Shown here piece by piece: positions 9,522 through 18,612 of a DNA stretch of 34,536 bases (its first letter is position 1; each line of letters begins with the position of its first letter). Where the stretch lies: contig NZ_PPXY01000060.1 of the NCBI RefSeq assembly GCF_021655115.1, positions 1-34,536 of the forward strand, read 5' to 3'. A program made the translations under genes and the position numbers. This DNA comes from Clostridium sp. Cult3. Lineage in GTDB: Bacteria > Bacillota > Clostridia > Tissierellales > Tepidimicrobiaceae. Below the pieces are notes generated by a model. The model worked only from the letters and a program-made list of their open reading frames with translations, was not told the DNA's origin and made no database searches.

Positions 9522-10854
9522 ACTCCCCTTTTATCTCTTTTAATAGATAATCAATTTTACTTTTAAATTCTTCGGATTCATTTATATCCGTTTCTATTTT
9601 ATCATAGGCGTGTATTACAGTAGTATGATCCCTTCCACCAAATTCATCGCCTATTTTTGGTAATGAAAGATCTGTCAATTCCCTCGTTAAATACATAGCT
9701 ATTTGTCTGGGATAGGCAATAGCCCTAGTTCTTTTTTTAGAATCGAAGTCTTCAATTTTAATATTAAATTCCTTAGAAACTACATCCTTAATTAAATTTA
9801 CAGTTATCTCTCTGGGTTTATTATTGGATATAATGTCTTTTAATGCCTCTTCAGCTAATTCTACCGTTACTTCTTTGTTAGTTAGAGATGAATAGGCAAC
9901 TATCCTAATTAAAGCTCCTTCTAATTCTCTAATATTTGACTGGATTTTAGTTGCAATATATAACATTACATCATTTGGAACATTGATATTTTCAACTTTT
10001 GCTTTTTTCTTTAGTATAGCTATTCTAGTCTCTAGATCTGGTGGTTGAATATCGGCTATTAGACCCCATTCAAATCTTGACCTTAATCTATCTTCTAGAG
10101 TAGGTATTTCTTTTGGAGGTCTATCGCTAGAGATAATGATCTGTTTATTAGCTTCATGCAATGCGTTAAAGGTGTGAAAGAATTCTTCTTGAGTACTTTC
10201 TTTACCTGCTATGAATTGTATATCGTCTACTAATAATACATCTACATTTCTATATTTGTTCCTAAATTCATTGTTTCTATCATCTCTGATGGAGTTAATA
10301 AGCTCATTCGTAAATTTTTCAGAGGATACATATACTACTTTTGAGTCTGGAGTCTGGCTTAATATGTAGTGTCCAATGGCATGCATCAGATGGGTTTTAC
10401 CTAAACCTACACCTCCATATATAAATAGGGGATTGTAAGCCTGAGCTGGTGCTTCTGCTACTGCTAAAGAAGCTGCATGGGCAAATCTATTACTATTGCC
10501 AATGACGAATGTGTCAAAGGTATATTTAGGGTTTAATTGTGCTCTTCTGTTATCTTCTATATTTTCCATATGTATAGATTGTCCAATATTTGCATTTACT
10601 TCTTCGCCAGGTATTATGAATTGAACGATATACTCTTCTTTAGTAACTTGAGCTATAGCGTTTTTAATTAAATTTAAGTATCGACCCTCTAAAATTCCTT
10701 TGGTGAACTCATTTGGGGCAACAAGAATGACCCTATCCTCAGTGATAGCAATAGGTTTTATTGTTTTAAGCCATGTATTAAAGCTTACTTCTGTTAGTTC
10801 TACTTTTATTATGTTTAGAACCTCTGTCCAGATATTATCTAAATTTGAATCCAT
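9520..10854 (-). CDS. dnaA: Chromosomal replication initiator DnaA
   Basis: This 444-residue AAA+ protein binds DnaA boxes and opens oriC. Domain I starts [20 protein letters not shown]; the short linker follows. Domain III has Walker [14 protein letters not shown] and Walker [13 protein letters not shown], with the sensor region [12 protein letters not shown]. The C-terminal DNA-binding domain has the DnaA signature [15 protein letters not shown]. The start at 10854 is chosen because AGGAGG lies about 10 bases upstream; an in-frame start at 10893 would add 13 poorly conserved residues and lacks a site. A DnaA box at 10937-10945 just upstream of its promoter suggests autoregulation. Confidence 0.99.
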   Translation of the reverse strand: MDSNLDNIWTEVLNIIKVELTEVSFNTWLKTIKPIAITEDRVILVAPNEFTKGILEGRYLNLIKNAIAQVTKEEYIVQFIIPGEEVNANIGQSIHMENIEDNRRAQLNPKYTFDTFVIGNSNRFAHAASLAVAEAPAQAYNPLFIYGGVGLGKTHLMHAIGHYILSQTPDSKVVYVSSEKFTNELINSIRDDRNNEFRNKYRNVDVLLVDDIQFIAGKESTQEEFFHTFNALHEANKQIIISSDRPPKEIPTLEDRLRSRFEWGLIADIQPPDLETRIAILKKKAKVENINVPNDVMLYIATKIQSNIRELEGALIRIVAYSSLTNKEVTVELAEEALKDIISNNKPREITVNLIKDVVSKEFNIKIEDFDSKKRTRAIAYPRQIAMYLTRELTDLSLPKIGDEFGGRDHTTVIHAYDKIETDINESEEFKSKIDYLLKEIKGE

Positions 10855-10902
10855 TTTAAAAAATCCTCCTATTATATTGTAAATTATAGCCATTATAAAG
10901 AT

Positions 10903-10931
10903 TATTTATAACTAATTAAATAAAATATCAA
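10903..10931 (-). promoter_or_regulatory. Candidate dnaA promoter
   Basis: Minus strand TTGATA (10926-10931), 17-bp spacer, TAAATA (10903-10908), about 50 bp before the dnaA start. The nearest DnaA box (10937-10945) lies six bases upstream of the -35, a position suited to autoregulation. Several other TATAAT-like stretches between it and dnaA have no matching -35. Confidence 0.5.
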
Positions 10932-10936
10932 CAACT

Positions 10937-11302
10937 TTATCCACAGGAAAAGAAAAAATAATGATTAATAATATATAAATAAAGTGGTATAATAATTGTG
11001 GATAAGCTATATACAAATTGTGTATATTCAATATAAAACCCAATATAGTTAATAATATCCACAAGGTTGTATATAATATTTTTGTGGATAACAAACTTAC
11101 TAAATAGCTAAGTTAGAGCAACCTATTAAAAAGCAGAATTATAACTTATACACAATTTATCCACAATATGTGCATAAGTAGGAAATATTAGATAAGAAAA
11201 AAACTATCCACATACCTATTTAATGATATCAAAAAAAATGAATTATATCAACATAATTATCCACAGCATAAATAGATTGTTAATAATTTCGATTGTGGAT
11301 AT
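10937..11302. other. oriC: oriC DnaA-box cluster between dnaA and rpmH
   Basis: Seven perfect TTATNCACA boxes are visible. Plus orientation: 10937-10945, 11146-11154, 11157-11165, 11257-11265. Minus orientation: 10997-11005, 11083-11091, 11169-11177. One-mismatch boxes lie at 11019-11027, 11055-11063, 11204-11212 and 11294-11302. The tightest group (11146-11177) has three boxes within 32 bp. This region lies at the divergence of leftward and rightward genes, as expected for oriC. The surrounding sequence is AT-rich and carries no gene. Confidence 0.93.
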
Positions 11303-11319
11303 AGAAAGGTTTAAATTTC

Positions 11320-11348
11320 TTGACATATACGAATAGTATAAATATAAT
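11320..11348 (+). promoter_or_regulatory. rpmH operon promoter, perfect consensus
   Basis: TTGACA (11320-11325), exactly 17 bp, then TATAAT (11343-11348): both hexamers match the vegetative consensus perfectly. The leader to rpmH is about 75 nt. The nearest near-consensus DnaA box (11294-11302) lies 17 bp upstream of the -35. Confidence 0.92.
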
Positions 11349-11429
11349 CTATAGTAGTATTTATGTTTCCTTTAAGGAAAACTTAATATGTCGTTATAGA
11401 TAGGAAATACTGAAGGGGGTGTACTAATT

Positions 11430-11564
11430 ATGAAAAGGACTTACCAACCTAAAAAGAGACAAAGAAGTAAGGAACATGGTTTTAGAAAAAGAATGAAGAC
11501 TAAGTCAGGCAGAAATATAATAAAGAGAAGAAGAAGAAAAGGTAGGAAGAAATTATCAGCATAA
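11430..11564 (+). CDS. rpmH: 50S ribosomal protein L34
   Basis: This 44-residue, highly basic protein reads [20 protein letters not shown], then the conserved [20 protein letters not shown] and ends LSA. It is a universally conserved small protein of the large ribosomal subunit. GAAGGGGGTG precedes the ATG at 11430. It is the first gene rightward from oriC and shares its transcript with rnpA, with a hairpin between the two. Length is exactly that of the family. Confidence 0.98.
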   Translation: MKRTYQPKKRQRSKEHGFRKRMKTKSGRNIIKRRRRKGRKKLSA

Positions 11565-11588
11565 GGCCGCGATAAAGGTGGCCTTTTT
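11563..11588 (+). terminator. Hairpin with T run between rpmH and rnpA
   Basis: AAGGCC (11563-11568) pairs with GGCCTT (11580-11585), extended inward by GC against GT, and is followed by a short run of T. It overlaps the rpmH stop codon. As rnpA follows with no clear promoter of its own, it probably acts as an attenuator giving more L34 than RnpA. Confidence 0.7.
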
Positions 11589-11639
11589 ATAAATATTTAG
11601 TTTGAGGTTTTAAACCTTGTATTTATGAGGAGCATTGTA

Positions 11640-11990
11640 ATGGAAAAAAAGCATAGGTTAAGGAATAATGAGGATTTTAAAAAGGTCTACAGAAAGGGAA
11701 AAAACTATTGGAATAGGAATATTGTATTGTATGTGACGAAAAATGGGTTTGACTACTCTAGAATTGGATTTTCCGTTACTAAGAAGATAGGTAATAGTGT
11801 TGTGAGAAATAGAGTGAAAAGACGTATGAGAGAAATTTGTAGATTAAACTTTGATAATATTAAGGAAGGATATGATATAATATTCATACCTAAGAGAAAT
11901 GTCATAGATATTGATTATTTAGAATTGGAAAGTGCAATGCTTCATATATTGAAATTAGCTCATCTAAAAAAGAATTCAGGTGGAAAGTGA
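11640..11990 (+). CDS. rnpA: Ribonuclease P protein component
   Basis: This 116-residue basic protein assists the catalytic RNA of RNase P in removing tRNA 5' leaders. It starts [20 protein letters not shown] and carries the RNR motif in [18 protein letters not shown], which contacts the RNA. Start at 11640 because GAGGAG lies 8 bases upstream and the conserved N-terminus begins there; an in-frame start at 11625 precedes that site. The stop TGA overlaps the ATG of yidD by one base. Confidence 0.97.
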   Translation: MEKKHRLRNNEDFKKVYRKGKNYWNRNIVLYVTKNGFDYSRIGFSVTKKIGNSVVRNRVKRRMREICRLNFDNIKEGYDIIFIPKRNVIDIDYLELESAMLHILKLAHLKKNSGGK

Positions 11991-12205
11991 TGGCTAAATT
12001 AGCTATTTTGTTAATAAAATTTTATCAAAAGTTTATTTCAAAGTATATACTTATTGGAAGAAATTGCAGATTTTATCCAACTTGTTCACAATATTCTATT
12101 GAAGCTTATACAAAATATGGTTTTTTAAAAGGAACCTATATAAGTTTACGTAGAATTTTGAAATGCCATCCATTTAACGAGGGTGGGTATGATCCGCTAA
12201 GATGA
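11990..12205 (+). CDS. yidD: Membrane protein insertion efficiency factor YidD
   Basis: This small protein of 71 residues is peripheral to the membrane and aids YidC-dependent insertion. The family core is present: [12 protein letters not shown], then [19 protein letters not shown] with the paired cysteines, [15 protein letters not shown] at the end. The start is ATG at 11990, 6 bases after GGTGG, overlapping the rnpA stop; a GTG three bases earlier is possible but too close to the ribosome site. It lies between rnpA and yidC as in most bacteria. Confidence 0.96.
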   Translation: MAKLAILLIKFYQKFISKYILIGRNCRFYPTCSQYSIEAYTKYGFLKGTYISLRRILKCHPFNEGGYDPLR

Positions 12206-12219
12206 TTGGAGGTTAATCA

Positions 12220-12933
12220 ATGAGAGCCCTTCTTGGAAATTTATTTGGAGGATTGTTAAAACTTGTTTTTGATATGGTTTCTAGCATAGGTACCGAGCCG
12301 GAATATTTTTCTTATTATGCGATAGCAATAATAATTACTACCATAATATTTAAATTCATACTTCTACCTATTTCTCTACATCAGAGTAAGTCTACTAAGA
12401 AGATGAATGAAATTCAACCGAAAATGAAAGAAATTCAAAATAAATATAAAAATGACCCACAGACCCAACAAGCGAAGATGATGGAATTATACAAGGAAAA
12501 CAATTATAATCCTATGTCTGGGTGTTTGATCCTGTTAATTCAATTCCCTATTATAATAGCTTTTTTTAGTGTTTTAAGGGATCCTATTACCTATGTATTT
12601 AAAGATCCTAAGGTATATGAAGCTATAAGTAAGAATTTTTTATGGATTACCAATTTAGAACAACCAGATCCTTATCTATGGGGATTGCCGCTATTGGCTG
12701 CATTAACTACTTATTTACAGAGTATGCTTATGACTGCAAATGTACAAACTGATCCTCAAGCTCAAGCGACTCAAAAAACTATGAATATATTTCTTCCCTT
12801 GATGATATTTTGGGCTGCTAGATCTTTTGCTGCTGGATTGGCCCTCTACTGGGTTATAGGTAATATATTTCAAATTATTCAGCAATTGATAATCAATAGG
12901 TCTATGGGTAAGATTAAGGAGGATAGAGGATAG
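12220..12933 (+). CDS. yidC: Membrane protein insertase YidC/Oxa1 family
   Basis: This 237-residue polytopic insertase integrates and folds membrane proteins. Segments visible: YYAIAIIITTIIFKFILLPI (TM), the cytoplasmic helical hairpin QSKSTKKMNEIQPKMKEIQNKY, the GCLILLIQFPIIIAFFSVL segment, WGLPLLAALTTYLQSML, and a C-terminal pair FLPLMIFWAARSFAAGLALYW. The groove arginine of TM1 in B. subtilis SpoIIIJ appears as lysine (IIFKFILLP), which keeps the positive charge. No lipoprotein cysteine or long periplasmic domain, consistent with the short Gram-positive form. ATG preceded by GGAGG. Confidence 0.95.
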   Translation: MRALLGNLFGGLLKLVFDMVSSIGTEPEYFSYYAIAIIITTIIFKFILLPISLHQSKSTKKMNEIQPKMKEIQNKYKNDPQTQQAKMMELYKENNYNPMSGCLILLIQFPIIIAFFSVLRDPITYVFKDPKVYEAISKNFLWITNLEQPDPYLWGLPLLAALTTYLQSMLMTANVQTDPQAQATQKTMNIFLPLMIFWAARSFAAGLALYWVIGNIFQIIQQLIINRSMGKIKEDRG

Positions 12934-12934
12934 A

Positions 12935-13561
12935 ATGAGGTCTGTTATTAAGATTTCTAAAACTATTGAAGAAGCAGTAGACATGGCTTTGGAAGAACTG
13001 GGAGTTAATGAGGAGGATGTTCATGTAGAGGTATTGGCAGAGCCTAGTAAAGGACTCTTCGGGTTAATAGGTAATAAGGATGCTACCGTTAAAGTTACTG
13101 TAACCAATGATCCTGTAGAAATAGTTGAAAATTTGCTGAATAGAATACTATTGCATATGAGTGTAAAAGGAAGTTGTATGGTTAGAAAAGAGGGTTCATG
13201 CTTACATGTAGATATTATCGATATTAGTTCTTCAGATATGGGTATAGTAATAGGTAAAAGAGGTAATACATTAGATTCTATTCAATACTTATTGAGTTTA
13301 GCTGTTAACAAAAATAGAGAAAACTATATTAAAGTAATAGTTGATGCAAAAGGGTATAGGAAACGCAGAGAAGATACTTTGATTAGATTAGCGAATAAAA
13401 TGGCACAAAAAGCAAAGTATAGTAATAGACCAGTAAGATTGGAGCCGATGAATCCCTATGAGAGAAGGATTATTCATTCAGCATTACAGCATGTAGATGG
13501 TATAGATACTCACAGTGAAGGTGAGGATCCTTATAGAAGAGTAGTAATTGAAGCGAAATAA
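12935..13561 (+). CDS. khpB: RNA-binding protein KhpB (Jag)
   Basis: This 208-residue cytoplasmic RNA-binding protein has three domains in order. The Jag N-terminal domain (about 1-55) ends with EPSKGLFGLIGNKDA. The KH domain (about 80-150) has the motif IVIGKRGNTLDSIQYLLSL. The R3H domain (about 155-208) has RRIIHSALQ, the arginine-x3-histidine signature. It begins one base after the yidC stop and uses a GAGGATAG site. In other Firmicutes KhpB works with KhpA in post-transcriptional control of cell-division genes and is linked to YidC by synteny; that role is inferred from the family. Confidence 0.95.
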   Translation: MRSVIKISKTIEEAVDMALEELGVNEEDVHVEVLAEPSKGLFGLIGNKDATVKVTVTNDPVEIVENLLNRILLHMSVKGSCMVRKEGSCLHVDIIDISSSDMGIVIGKRGNTLDSIQYLLSLAVNKNRENYIKVIVDAKGYRKRREDTLIRLANKMAQKAKYSNRPVRLEPMNPYERRIIHSALQHVDGIDTHSEGEDPYRRVVIEAK

Positions 13562-13569
13562 CTTATTTT

Positions 13570-13596
13570 AAAAACCCAGTTCTGAACTGGGTTTCT
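13570..13596 (+). terminator. Hairpin between jag and mnmE
   Basis: AAACCCAGTTC pairs with its exact complement GAACTGGGTTT across one base (the real loop must be larger), followed by a mixed TTTCTCTT tail. No promoter is evident in the 30 bp before mnmE, so partial read-through is likely. Confidence 0.6.
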
Positions 13597-13626
13597 CTTA
13601 TCTATCAGAAGGTGAGGTGAATAAAT

Positions 13627-15006
13627 ATGGTTGATACTATTGCAGCTATTTCTACCGCCATTGGCGAATCCGGAATTGGTATTGTAAGAATGAGCGGTAA
13701 GGATTCTTTAAATATTGCAAACAAGCTATTTAAAGGAAAAAAAGTTAATAGATTAATGGATGCGGAAAGTAGGAAATTAACCTATGGTTATATTGTAGAT
13801 CCAGAAAAGGATGAAAAAATAGATGAGGTTTTGATTACTTTTATGAAAGGTCCTCATACTTATACAAGGGAAGATATGGTTGAAATCTACTGTCATGGTG
13901 GTATTATATCTGTTAGAAGAATATTAGAGCTTACTTTGAAAAATGGAGCCAGATTAGCAGATCCAGGAGAATTTACTAAAAGAGCTTTTTTAAACGGTAG
14001 ATTGGATTTATCCCAGGCTGAAGCGGTTATAGATATGATTAATGCCAAGACTGACAAATCTTTTAAAGTATCACTAAATCAACTAGAAGGTAGTTTATCG
14101 ATAAAAATAGGAGAGATTAGAGATATATTGTTGGATATGATTGCTCATATTGAAGTGTCTATTGACTTTCCAGATGAGGATATAGAGGAGATCACCTATG
14201 GAGATTTGGAAAAGAATGCAAAGTTAGTTGAGAAAAAAATCGATGTATTATTAAGAACTGCAGATAGAGGTAGAATTTTAAGGGATGGTTTAAACACCGT
14301 AATACTAGGGAAACCCAATGTAGGTAAATCTTCTCTGTTAAATGCAATTCTAAAGGAAAACAGGGCTATAGTTACGGATATACCGGGTACTACAAGGGAT
14401 ATTATTGAAGAATATGTAAATATAGATGGTATTCCATTAAAGGTAGTAGATACAGCTGGTATTAGGGACACAGAGGATTTAGTAGAAAAAATTGGAGTAG
14501 ATAGGGCAAAGGATATGGTTGATAGAGCTGATTTGATTATAGCTGTTTTTGATGTATCAAAAGCTTTAACAGAAGAGGATCAGGACATTATTAATATTAT
14601 TAAGAATAAAAAGGCTATAGTACTATTGAATAAATCGGATTTGCCTAGTAAATATGATGAAGATTATATAAGAAGTTTGCTGCCGGATAAACAAATCATC
14701 ACTACTTCCATAACTGAAGGGATAGGAGTAGAGGAACTAGTAGATGCTATAAAGGATATGTTTTATACTGGCGAGGTAGATGTAGAAAGTCAGATAATTG
14801 TATCTAATATGAGACATAAAGATCAACTAATTAAGGCTAAGAAAAATATTGAGGATGGGTTGAGTGGTATTAGAACAAATATGCCCCTAGATTGTATAGA
14901 GGTAGATATTCGAAATTGTTGGGATAGTCTGGGGGAAATTTCTGGAGATACAATAGGTGAGGATATATTGGATAAGATTTTTTCAGAATTTTGTATAGGT
15001 AAATAG
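13627..15006 (+). CDS. mnmE: tRNA modification GTPase MnmE
   Basis: This 459-residue protein works with MnmG to install the cmnm5 group on U34 of certain tRNAs. The N-terminal folate-binding domain begins DTIAAISTAIGESGIGIVRMSG. The G domain has G1 GKPNVGKSSL, G2 GTTRD, G3 DTAG and G4 NKSD. The C-terminal motif CIGK is present, with the cysteine proposed to act in the reaction. It sits 21 bp before mnmG. GAGGTG precedes the ATG. Confidence 0.98.
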   Translation: MVDTIAAISTAIGESGIGIVRMSGKDSLNIANKLFKGKKVNRLMDAESRKLTYGYIVDPEKDEKIDEVLITFMKGPHTYTREDMVEIYCHGGIISVRRILELTLKNGARLADPGEFTKRAFLNGRLDLSQAEAVIDMINAKTDKSFKVSLNQLEGSLSIKIGEIRDILLDMIAHIEVSIDFPDEDIEEITYGDLEKNAKLVEKKIDVLLRTADRGRILRDGLNTVILGKPNVGKSSLLNAILKENRAIVTDIPGTTRDIIEEYVNIDGIPLKVVDTAGIRDTEDLVEKIGVDRAKDMVDRADLIIAVFDVSKALTEEDQDIINIIKNKKAIVLLNKSDLPSKYDEDYIRSLLPDKQIITTSITEGIGVEELVDAIKDMFYTGEVDVESQIIVSNMRHKDQLIKAKKNIEDGLSGIRTNMPLDCIEVDIRNCWDSLGEISGDTIGEDILDKIFSEFCIGK

Positions 15007-15027
15007 TTTATATGATGAGGTGCTAAG

Positions 15028-16941
15028 ATGGTAGATATTAAGAGATTTCATGGAGGAGATTATGATATTATAGTAGTTGGAGCTGGTCATGCTGGATGTG
15101 AAGCTGCACTAGCTGGTAGCAGAATGGGTATGAAGACTTTGATATTAACTATGAGTCTAGATTCCATTGCCGATATGCCTTGCAATCCGAATATAGGTGG
15201 AACGGGAAAAGGCCATTTAGTCAGAGAGATAGATGCATTAGGTGGAGAAATGGCTTTAAATATTGACAAATCCTTTATTCAAAGTAGGATGTTAAATACA
15301 TCTAAAGGTCCTGCAGTTCACTCTTTAAGAGTTCAAGCAGATAAAAGAAAATATCATATAGAGATGAAAAAGGTATTGGAAAGTGAACCTAATTTAACTT
15401 TGCAGCAGGGAGAAGTTGTAGATATACTAATTGATGACAACAAGGTTAGGGGAATAGTTACTAGGACTGGAGCTACCTATTATAGTAAAACTATAATATT
15501 AGCTACGGGAACTTATTTAAAGGGAAGAATATTTATGGGAGAGGTAAACTATTCCAGTGGACCTGGTGGGTTATCTCCTTCAAATCATCTTTCCGATTCG
15601 TTGAAAAAACTAGGTATAGAATTGAGAAGGTTTAAAACAGGTACTCCTGCTAGAGTTCATGGAGATAGTATAGATTATTCTAAGATGGAAATACAGCCTG
15701 GTGATGAGGAAATAATACCTTTTTCATTTCTAAATATGGATAAAACCTTTAATATAGAACAAGTACCTTGTTATTTGACTTATACAACTCCTATTACTCA
15801 TGAGATAATTAGGGATAATTTGTCTCGCTCCCCTATGTACTCAGGGGAGATAGAGGGAGTAGGACCTAGATATTGTCCATCCATTGAAGATAAGGTTGTA
15901 AGATTTTCTGACAAGAATAAACATCAAGTATTTATCGAACCTGAAGGATTGGATACAAAGGAGATGTATGTTCAAGGAGCTAGTTCAACTTTACCTGAAG
16001 AGGTACAGCTTAAGATGTATAAGACTATTACTGGTTTAGAGAATGTACAGTTTATGAGACCGGCTTATGGTATTGAATATGATTGTATAGATCCAACTAT
16101 TTTGAAAAGAACGTTAGAGCATAAGGAGATAGAAAATTTATTCTTTGCAGGTCAAATTAATGGTTCATCAGGATATGAAGAAGCGGCAGCCCAGGGTTTA
16201 ATTGCTGGAATAAACTCTGTGCTAAATATAAAAGGAAAAGATCCTTTTATTCTGGATAGATCTGAGGCATATATCGGAGTGTTAATTGATGATTTAGTGA
16301 CTAAAGGTACTAATGAACCCTATAGGATGATGACATCTAGGGCAGAATATAGGCTAACTTTAAGACAGGATAATGCGGATCTAAGATTAACCCAAAAAGG
16401 TTATGATATAGGACTTGTTTCCGAAGAAAGATATAAAAAGACTATAAAGAAAAAAGATATGATAGAAGAGGAATTAGATAGATTGAAAGCTATTCAATTA
16501 ACTCCTACCAGGGAAACAAACGATTTTTTAGAAAGTCTAAATAGTGCACCTTTAAAAACCGCAGTTAGTCTATATGATTTGATTAAAAGACCAGAGTTAA
16601 ATTATGATATATTAAAGGAATTAGATGAAGAACGAAAAGAGCTGCCTAGAGAAATAAAGCTTCAAGTAGAAACACAGATAAAGTACGAAGGCTATATTAA
16701 GAAACAGATGGCTCAAATAGAGCAATTTAAAAAACTAGAAAGTAAAAAGCTAAGAGAGGACCAAAATTATGATGAAGTAAAGGGATTAAGCAACGAAGCC
16801 AAATTTAAATTAAACCAGATTAGACCAGATTCTGTAGGTCAAGCTTCCAGGATTTCTGGAGTGTCCCCAGCTGATATTAATGTATTGTTAATATACTTAG
16901 AACAAAAGCGTAGAGAATTGAAAGGAGAAAAAGATGACTAA
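15028..16941 (+). CDS. mnmG: tRNA uridine-5-carboxymethylaminomethyl synthase MnmG (GidA)
   Basis: This 637-residue FAD-dependent partner of MnmE has the dinucleotide-binding motif [20 protein letters not shown] at the N-terminus. The signatures [11 protein letters not shown] and [20 protein letters not shown] are intact, and the helical C-terminal domain for tRNA and MnmE contact follows. GAGGTG precedes the ATG. It overlaps rsmG by 8 bp, indicating coupled translation. Length is normal. Confidence 0.98.
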   Translation: MVDIKRFHGGDYDIIVVGAGHAGCEAALAGSRMGMKTLILTMSLDSIADMPCNPNIGGTGKGHLVREIDALGGEMALNIDKSFIQSRMLNTSKGPAVHSLRVQADKRKYHIEMKKVLESEPNLTLQQGEVVDILIDDNKVRGIVTRTGATYYSKTIILATGTYLKGRIFMGEVNYSSGPGGLSPSNHLSDSLKKLGIELRRFKTGTPARVHGDSIDYSKMEIQPGDEEIIPFSFLNMDKTFNIEQVPCYLTYTTPITHEIIRDNLSRSPMYSGEIEGVGPRYCPSIEDKVVRFSDKNKHQVFIEPEGLDTKEMYVQGASSTLPEEVQLKMYKTITGLENVQFMRPAYGIEYDCIDPTILKRTLEHKEIENLFFAGQINGSSGYEEAAAQGLIAGINSVLNIKGKDPFILDRSEAYIGVLIDDLVTKGTNEPYRMMTSRAEYRLTLRQDNADLRLTQKGYDIGLVSEERYKKTIKKKDMIEEELDRLKAIQLTPTRETNDFLESLNSAPLKTAVSLYDLIKRPELNYDILKELDEERKELPREIKLQVETQIKYEGYIKKQMAQIEQFKKLESKKLREDQNYDEVKGLSNEAKFKLNQIRPDSVGQASRISGVSPADINVLLIYLEQKRRELKGEKDD

Positions 16942-17650
16942 TGTAGATACCCTAATAGAAGGAGCTAATGCATTAGGAGTAGAGTTAGCTGATGATAAGA
17001 TAGATAAATTTATACTATATAAACAAGTACTAAAAGAATGGAATCAAAAAATAAACATCACTTCTATAACTGATGATGTTGAAATAGATATTAAACACTT
17101 TATAGATAGTTTAACCCCTTTGAATGTAAATTTATTTGAACAGGGAATTAAAATAATAGATATAGGTACTGGTGGAGGTTTTCCAGGAATTCCTCTAAAG
17201 ATAGTTCGAGAAGATTTAAATATGGTTTTATTGGATAGCCTAAACAAGAGGATTAGATTTTTAGATGAAGTAATTAGCAAATTAGAATTAGAAAATATCA
17301 TTGCTATTCATGGTAGGGCTGAAGAATTAGGTAGAAATAAATCTCATAGGGAAAAATATGATATTGCAATATCCAGGGCTGTAGCTTCATTAGACACCCT
17401 TTCCGAATATTCATTACCCTTTGTGAAGGTAGGTGGATATTTTATTTCTATGAAAGGCCCTGATTTTGATGAAGAATTAGATAAAGCAGAAAGAGGGATT
17501 AAAACTCTTGGAGGAAGGGTAAAGGATGCCAAACTTATAACTTTACCAAAAAGTGATATAACCCATAGTTTGATAATTATTGAGAAGATAAAAGAAACTC
17601 CGACAAAATATCCTAGAGGTGGGGGAAAACCTAAAAAAAATCCGCTGTAA
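16934..17650 (+). CDS. rsmG: 16S rRNA (guanine-N7)-methyltransferase RsmG (GidB)
   Basis: This 238-residue SAM-dependent enzyme methylates N7 of G527 (E. coli numbering) in 16S rRNA. Motif I is [17 protein letters not shown], followed by [16 protein letters not shown] and the catalytic-region motif [19 protein letters not shown]. The C-terminus ends with [12 protein letters not shown], typical of the family. The start lies within the last codons of mnmG, and GGAG is found just upstream. Loss of RsmG gives low-level streptomycin resistance in other bacteria. Confidence 0.97.
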   Translation: MTNVDTLIEGANALGVELADDKIDKFILYKQVLKEWNQKINITSITDDVEIDIKHFIDSLTPLNVNLFEQGIKIIDIGTGGGFPGIPLKIVREDLNMVLLDSLNKRIRFLDEVISKLELENIIAIHGRAEELGRNKSHREKYDIAISRAVASLDTLSEYSLPFVKVGGYFISMKGPDFDEELDKAERGIKTLGGRVKDAKLITLPKSDITHSLIIIEKIKETPTKYPRGGGKPKKNPL

Positions 17651-17708
17651 TTCAATATATTTTGTCTATAAAAAGTTTGGGCAATAAGAAGGAAATAATT
17701 TTTTTTTG

Positions 17709-17737
17709 TTGAATATAGAATTGATAGATTTAATAAT
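17709..17737 (+). promoter_or_regulatory. Weak candidate promoter of noc
   Basis: TTGAAT (17709-17714) and AATAAT (17732-17737) are 17 bp apart, about 20 bp before the noc start, in an AT-rich 105-bp gap after rsmG. No terminator was seen after rsmG, so noc may also be read from upstream. Confidence 0.35.
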
Positions 17738-17755
17738 CTTTTTGGGGAGTGGGAT

Positions 17756-18553
17756 ATGATGAAAAATGAACAACCGGAAATAAAGTATATTCCAATTGAA
17801 TCCATAAGACCAAATCCATATCAACCACGTAAGGATTTTAACAAAAAATCTTTAGAAGAGTTGAGCCAATCCATTAAATCCTTTGGTTTAATACAACCTA
17901 TTAGTGTTAGGAAGATTCAGGATGAGAGCTATGAGCTCATTGCAGGTGAAAGAAGGCTTAGAGCATCAGAATTGGCCGAACTTCAGGAGATACCTGCTAT
18001 AGTAGTAGAATATAAAGATAATGAATCTGCTATGATTGCCTTAATAGAAAACCTACAACGAGAAGATTTAAATTTTATAGAAGAAGCTGAAGGATATAAT
18101 AATTTAATATTTGATCACGGTTTTACACAGCAACAATTGGCAGAAAAGATGGGTAAAAGTCAATCAACTATAGCTAATAAATTAAGGCTACTGAAATTAT
18201 CAAGTGATATTCAGAGAGATCTGATTGAATATGATTTGACAGAAAGACATGGACGAGCTTTATTAAAATTACCAGATGAACAGTTAAAGCGTGAGGTATT
18301 AGATAGGGTAATTAAAGATGAATTAAATGTAAGCAAAACAGAAAATTTAGTAAATGAGATATTGAATGATTTAACAAGGGATGATGTAAAGGAAGATAAA
18401 CCTAATGTTAAAGGATTAATTAGCACAAGGATATATTTAAATACTATTAAAAACGCTTATACTGCAATAAGGGAAAGTGGAGTTGATGCTGAATATCAGG
18501 AATTGGACAAAGGGGATTTTGTTGAGGTGACTATTAAAATCCCTAAAAAATAA
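17756..18553 (+). CDS. noc: Noc-like ParB paralogue (nucleoid occlusion protein)
   Basis: This 265-residue protein of the ParB/Noc CTPase family lies just after rsmG as Noc does in Bacillus. The CTP-binding motifs are GERRLRA (64-70) and ENLQRED (98-104). The helix-turn-helix segment has GKSQSTIANKLRLLKL, nearly identical to B. subtilis Noc. In the ParB/Noc family a Gln and a Lys at these positions (here Gln136 and Lys142) go with binding the Noc site instead of parS. The end ITIKIPKK-like VTIKIPKK also matches Noc. The N-terminal amphipathic helix that anchors Bacillus Noc to the membrane is missing: the protein begins MMKNEQPEIKYIPIESI. GGGGAG fixes the start; ATG 17759 is an alternative. 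Confidence 0.85.
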   Translation: MMKNEQPEIKYIPIESIRPNPYQPRKDFNKKSLEELSQSIKSFGLIQPISVRKIQDESYELIAGERRLRASELAELQEIPAIVVEYKDNESAMIALIENLQREDLNFIEEAEGYNNLIFDHGFTQQQLAEKMGKSQSTIANKLRLLKLSSDIQRDLIEYDLTERHGRALLKLPDEQLKREVLDRVIKDELNVSKTENLVNEILNDLTRDDVKEDKPNVKGLISTRIYLNTIKNAYTAIRESGVDAEYQELDKGDFVEVTIKIPKK

Positions 18554-18557
18554 TGGT

Positions 18558-18573
18558 TGTTTTACGTGAAACA
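18558..18573. promoter_or_regulatory. parS: parS site 1 (one mismatch)
   Basis: TGTTTTACGTGAAACA differs from the 16-bp parS consensus TGTTTCACGTGAAACA only at position 6 (C to T). It begins 4 bp after the noc stop. Its right half is also the left end of the long palindromic terminator at 18567-18612. Confidence 0.8.
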
Positions 18574-18612
18574 TAATAAAAGCAGACCTAGGTCTGCTTT
18601 TATTATGTTTCA
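18567..18612. terminator. 46-bp perfect palindrome, two-way terminator between noc and the methyltransferase gene
   Basis: Arms of 23 bp (18567-18589 and 18590-18612) are exact reverse complements around CCTAGG. The core AAAAGCAGACC/GGTCTGCTTTT with flanking A and T runs is a classic bidirectional terminator. The right arm includes the stop and last codons of the minus-strand methyltransferase gene; the left arm includes half of parS site 1. Confidence 0.9.

Noticed and set aside
10912-11094. 60-codon minus-strand frame in the origin
   Set aside because: It spans three DnaA boxes, lacks a ribosome site, and its composition is that of AT-rich non-coding DNA.
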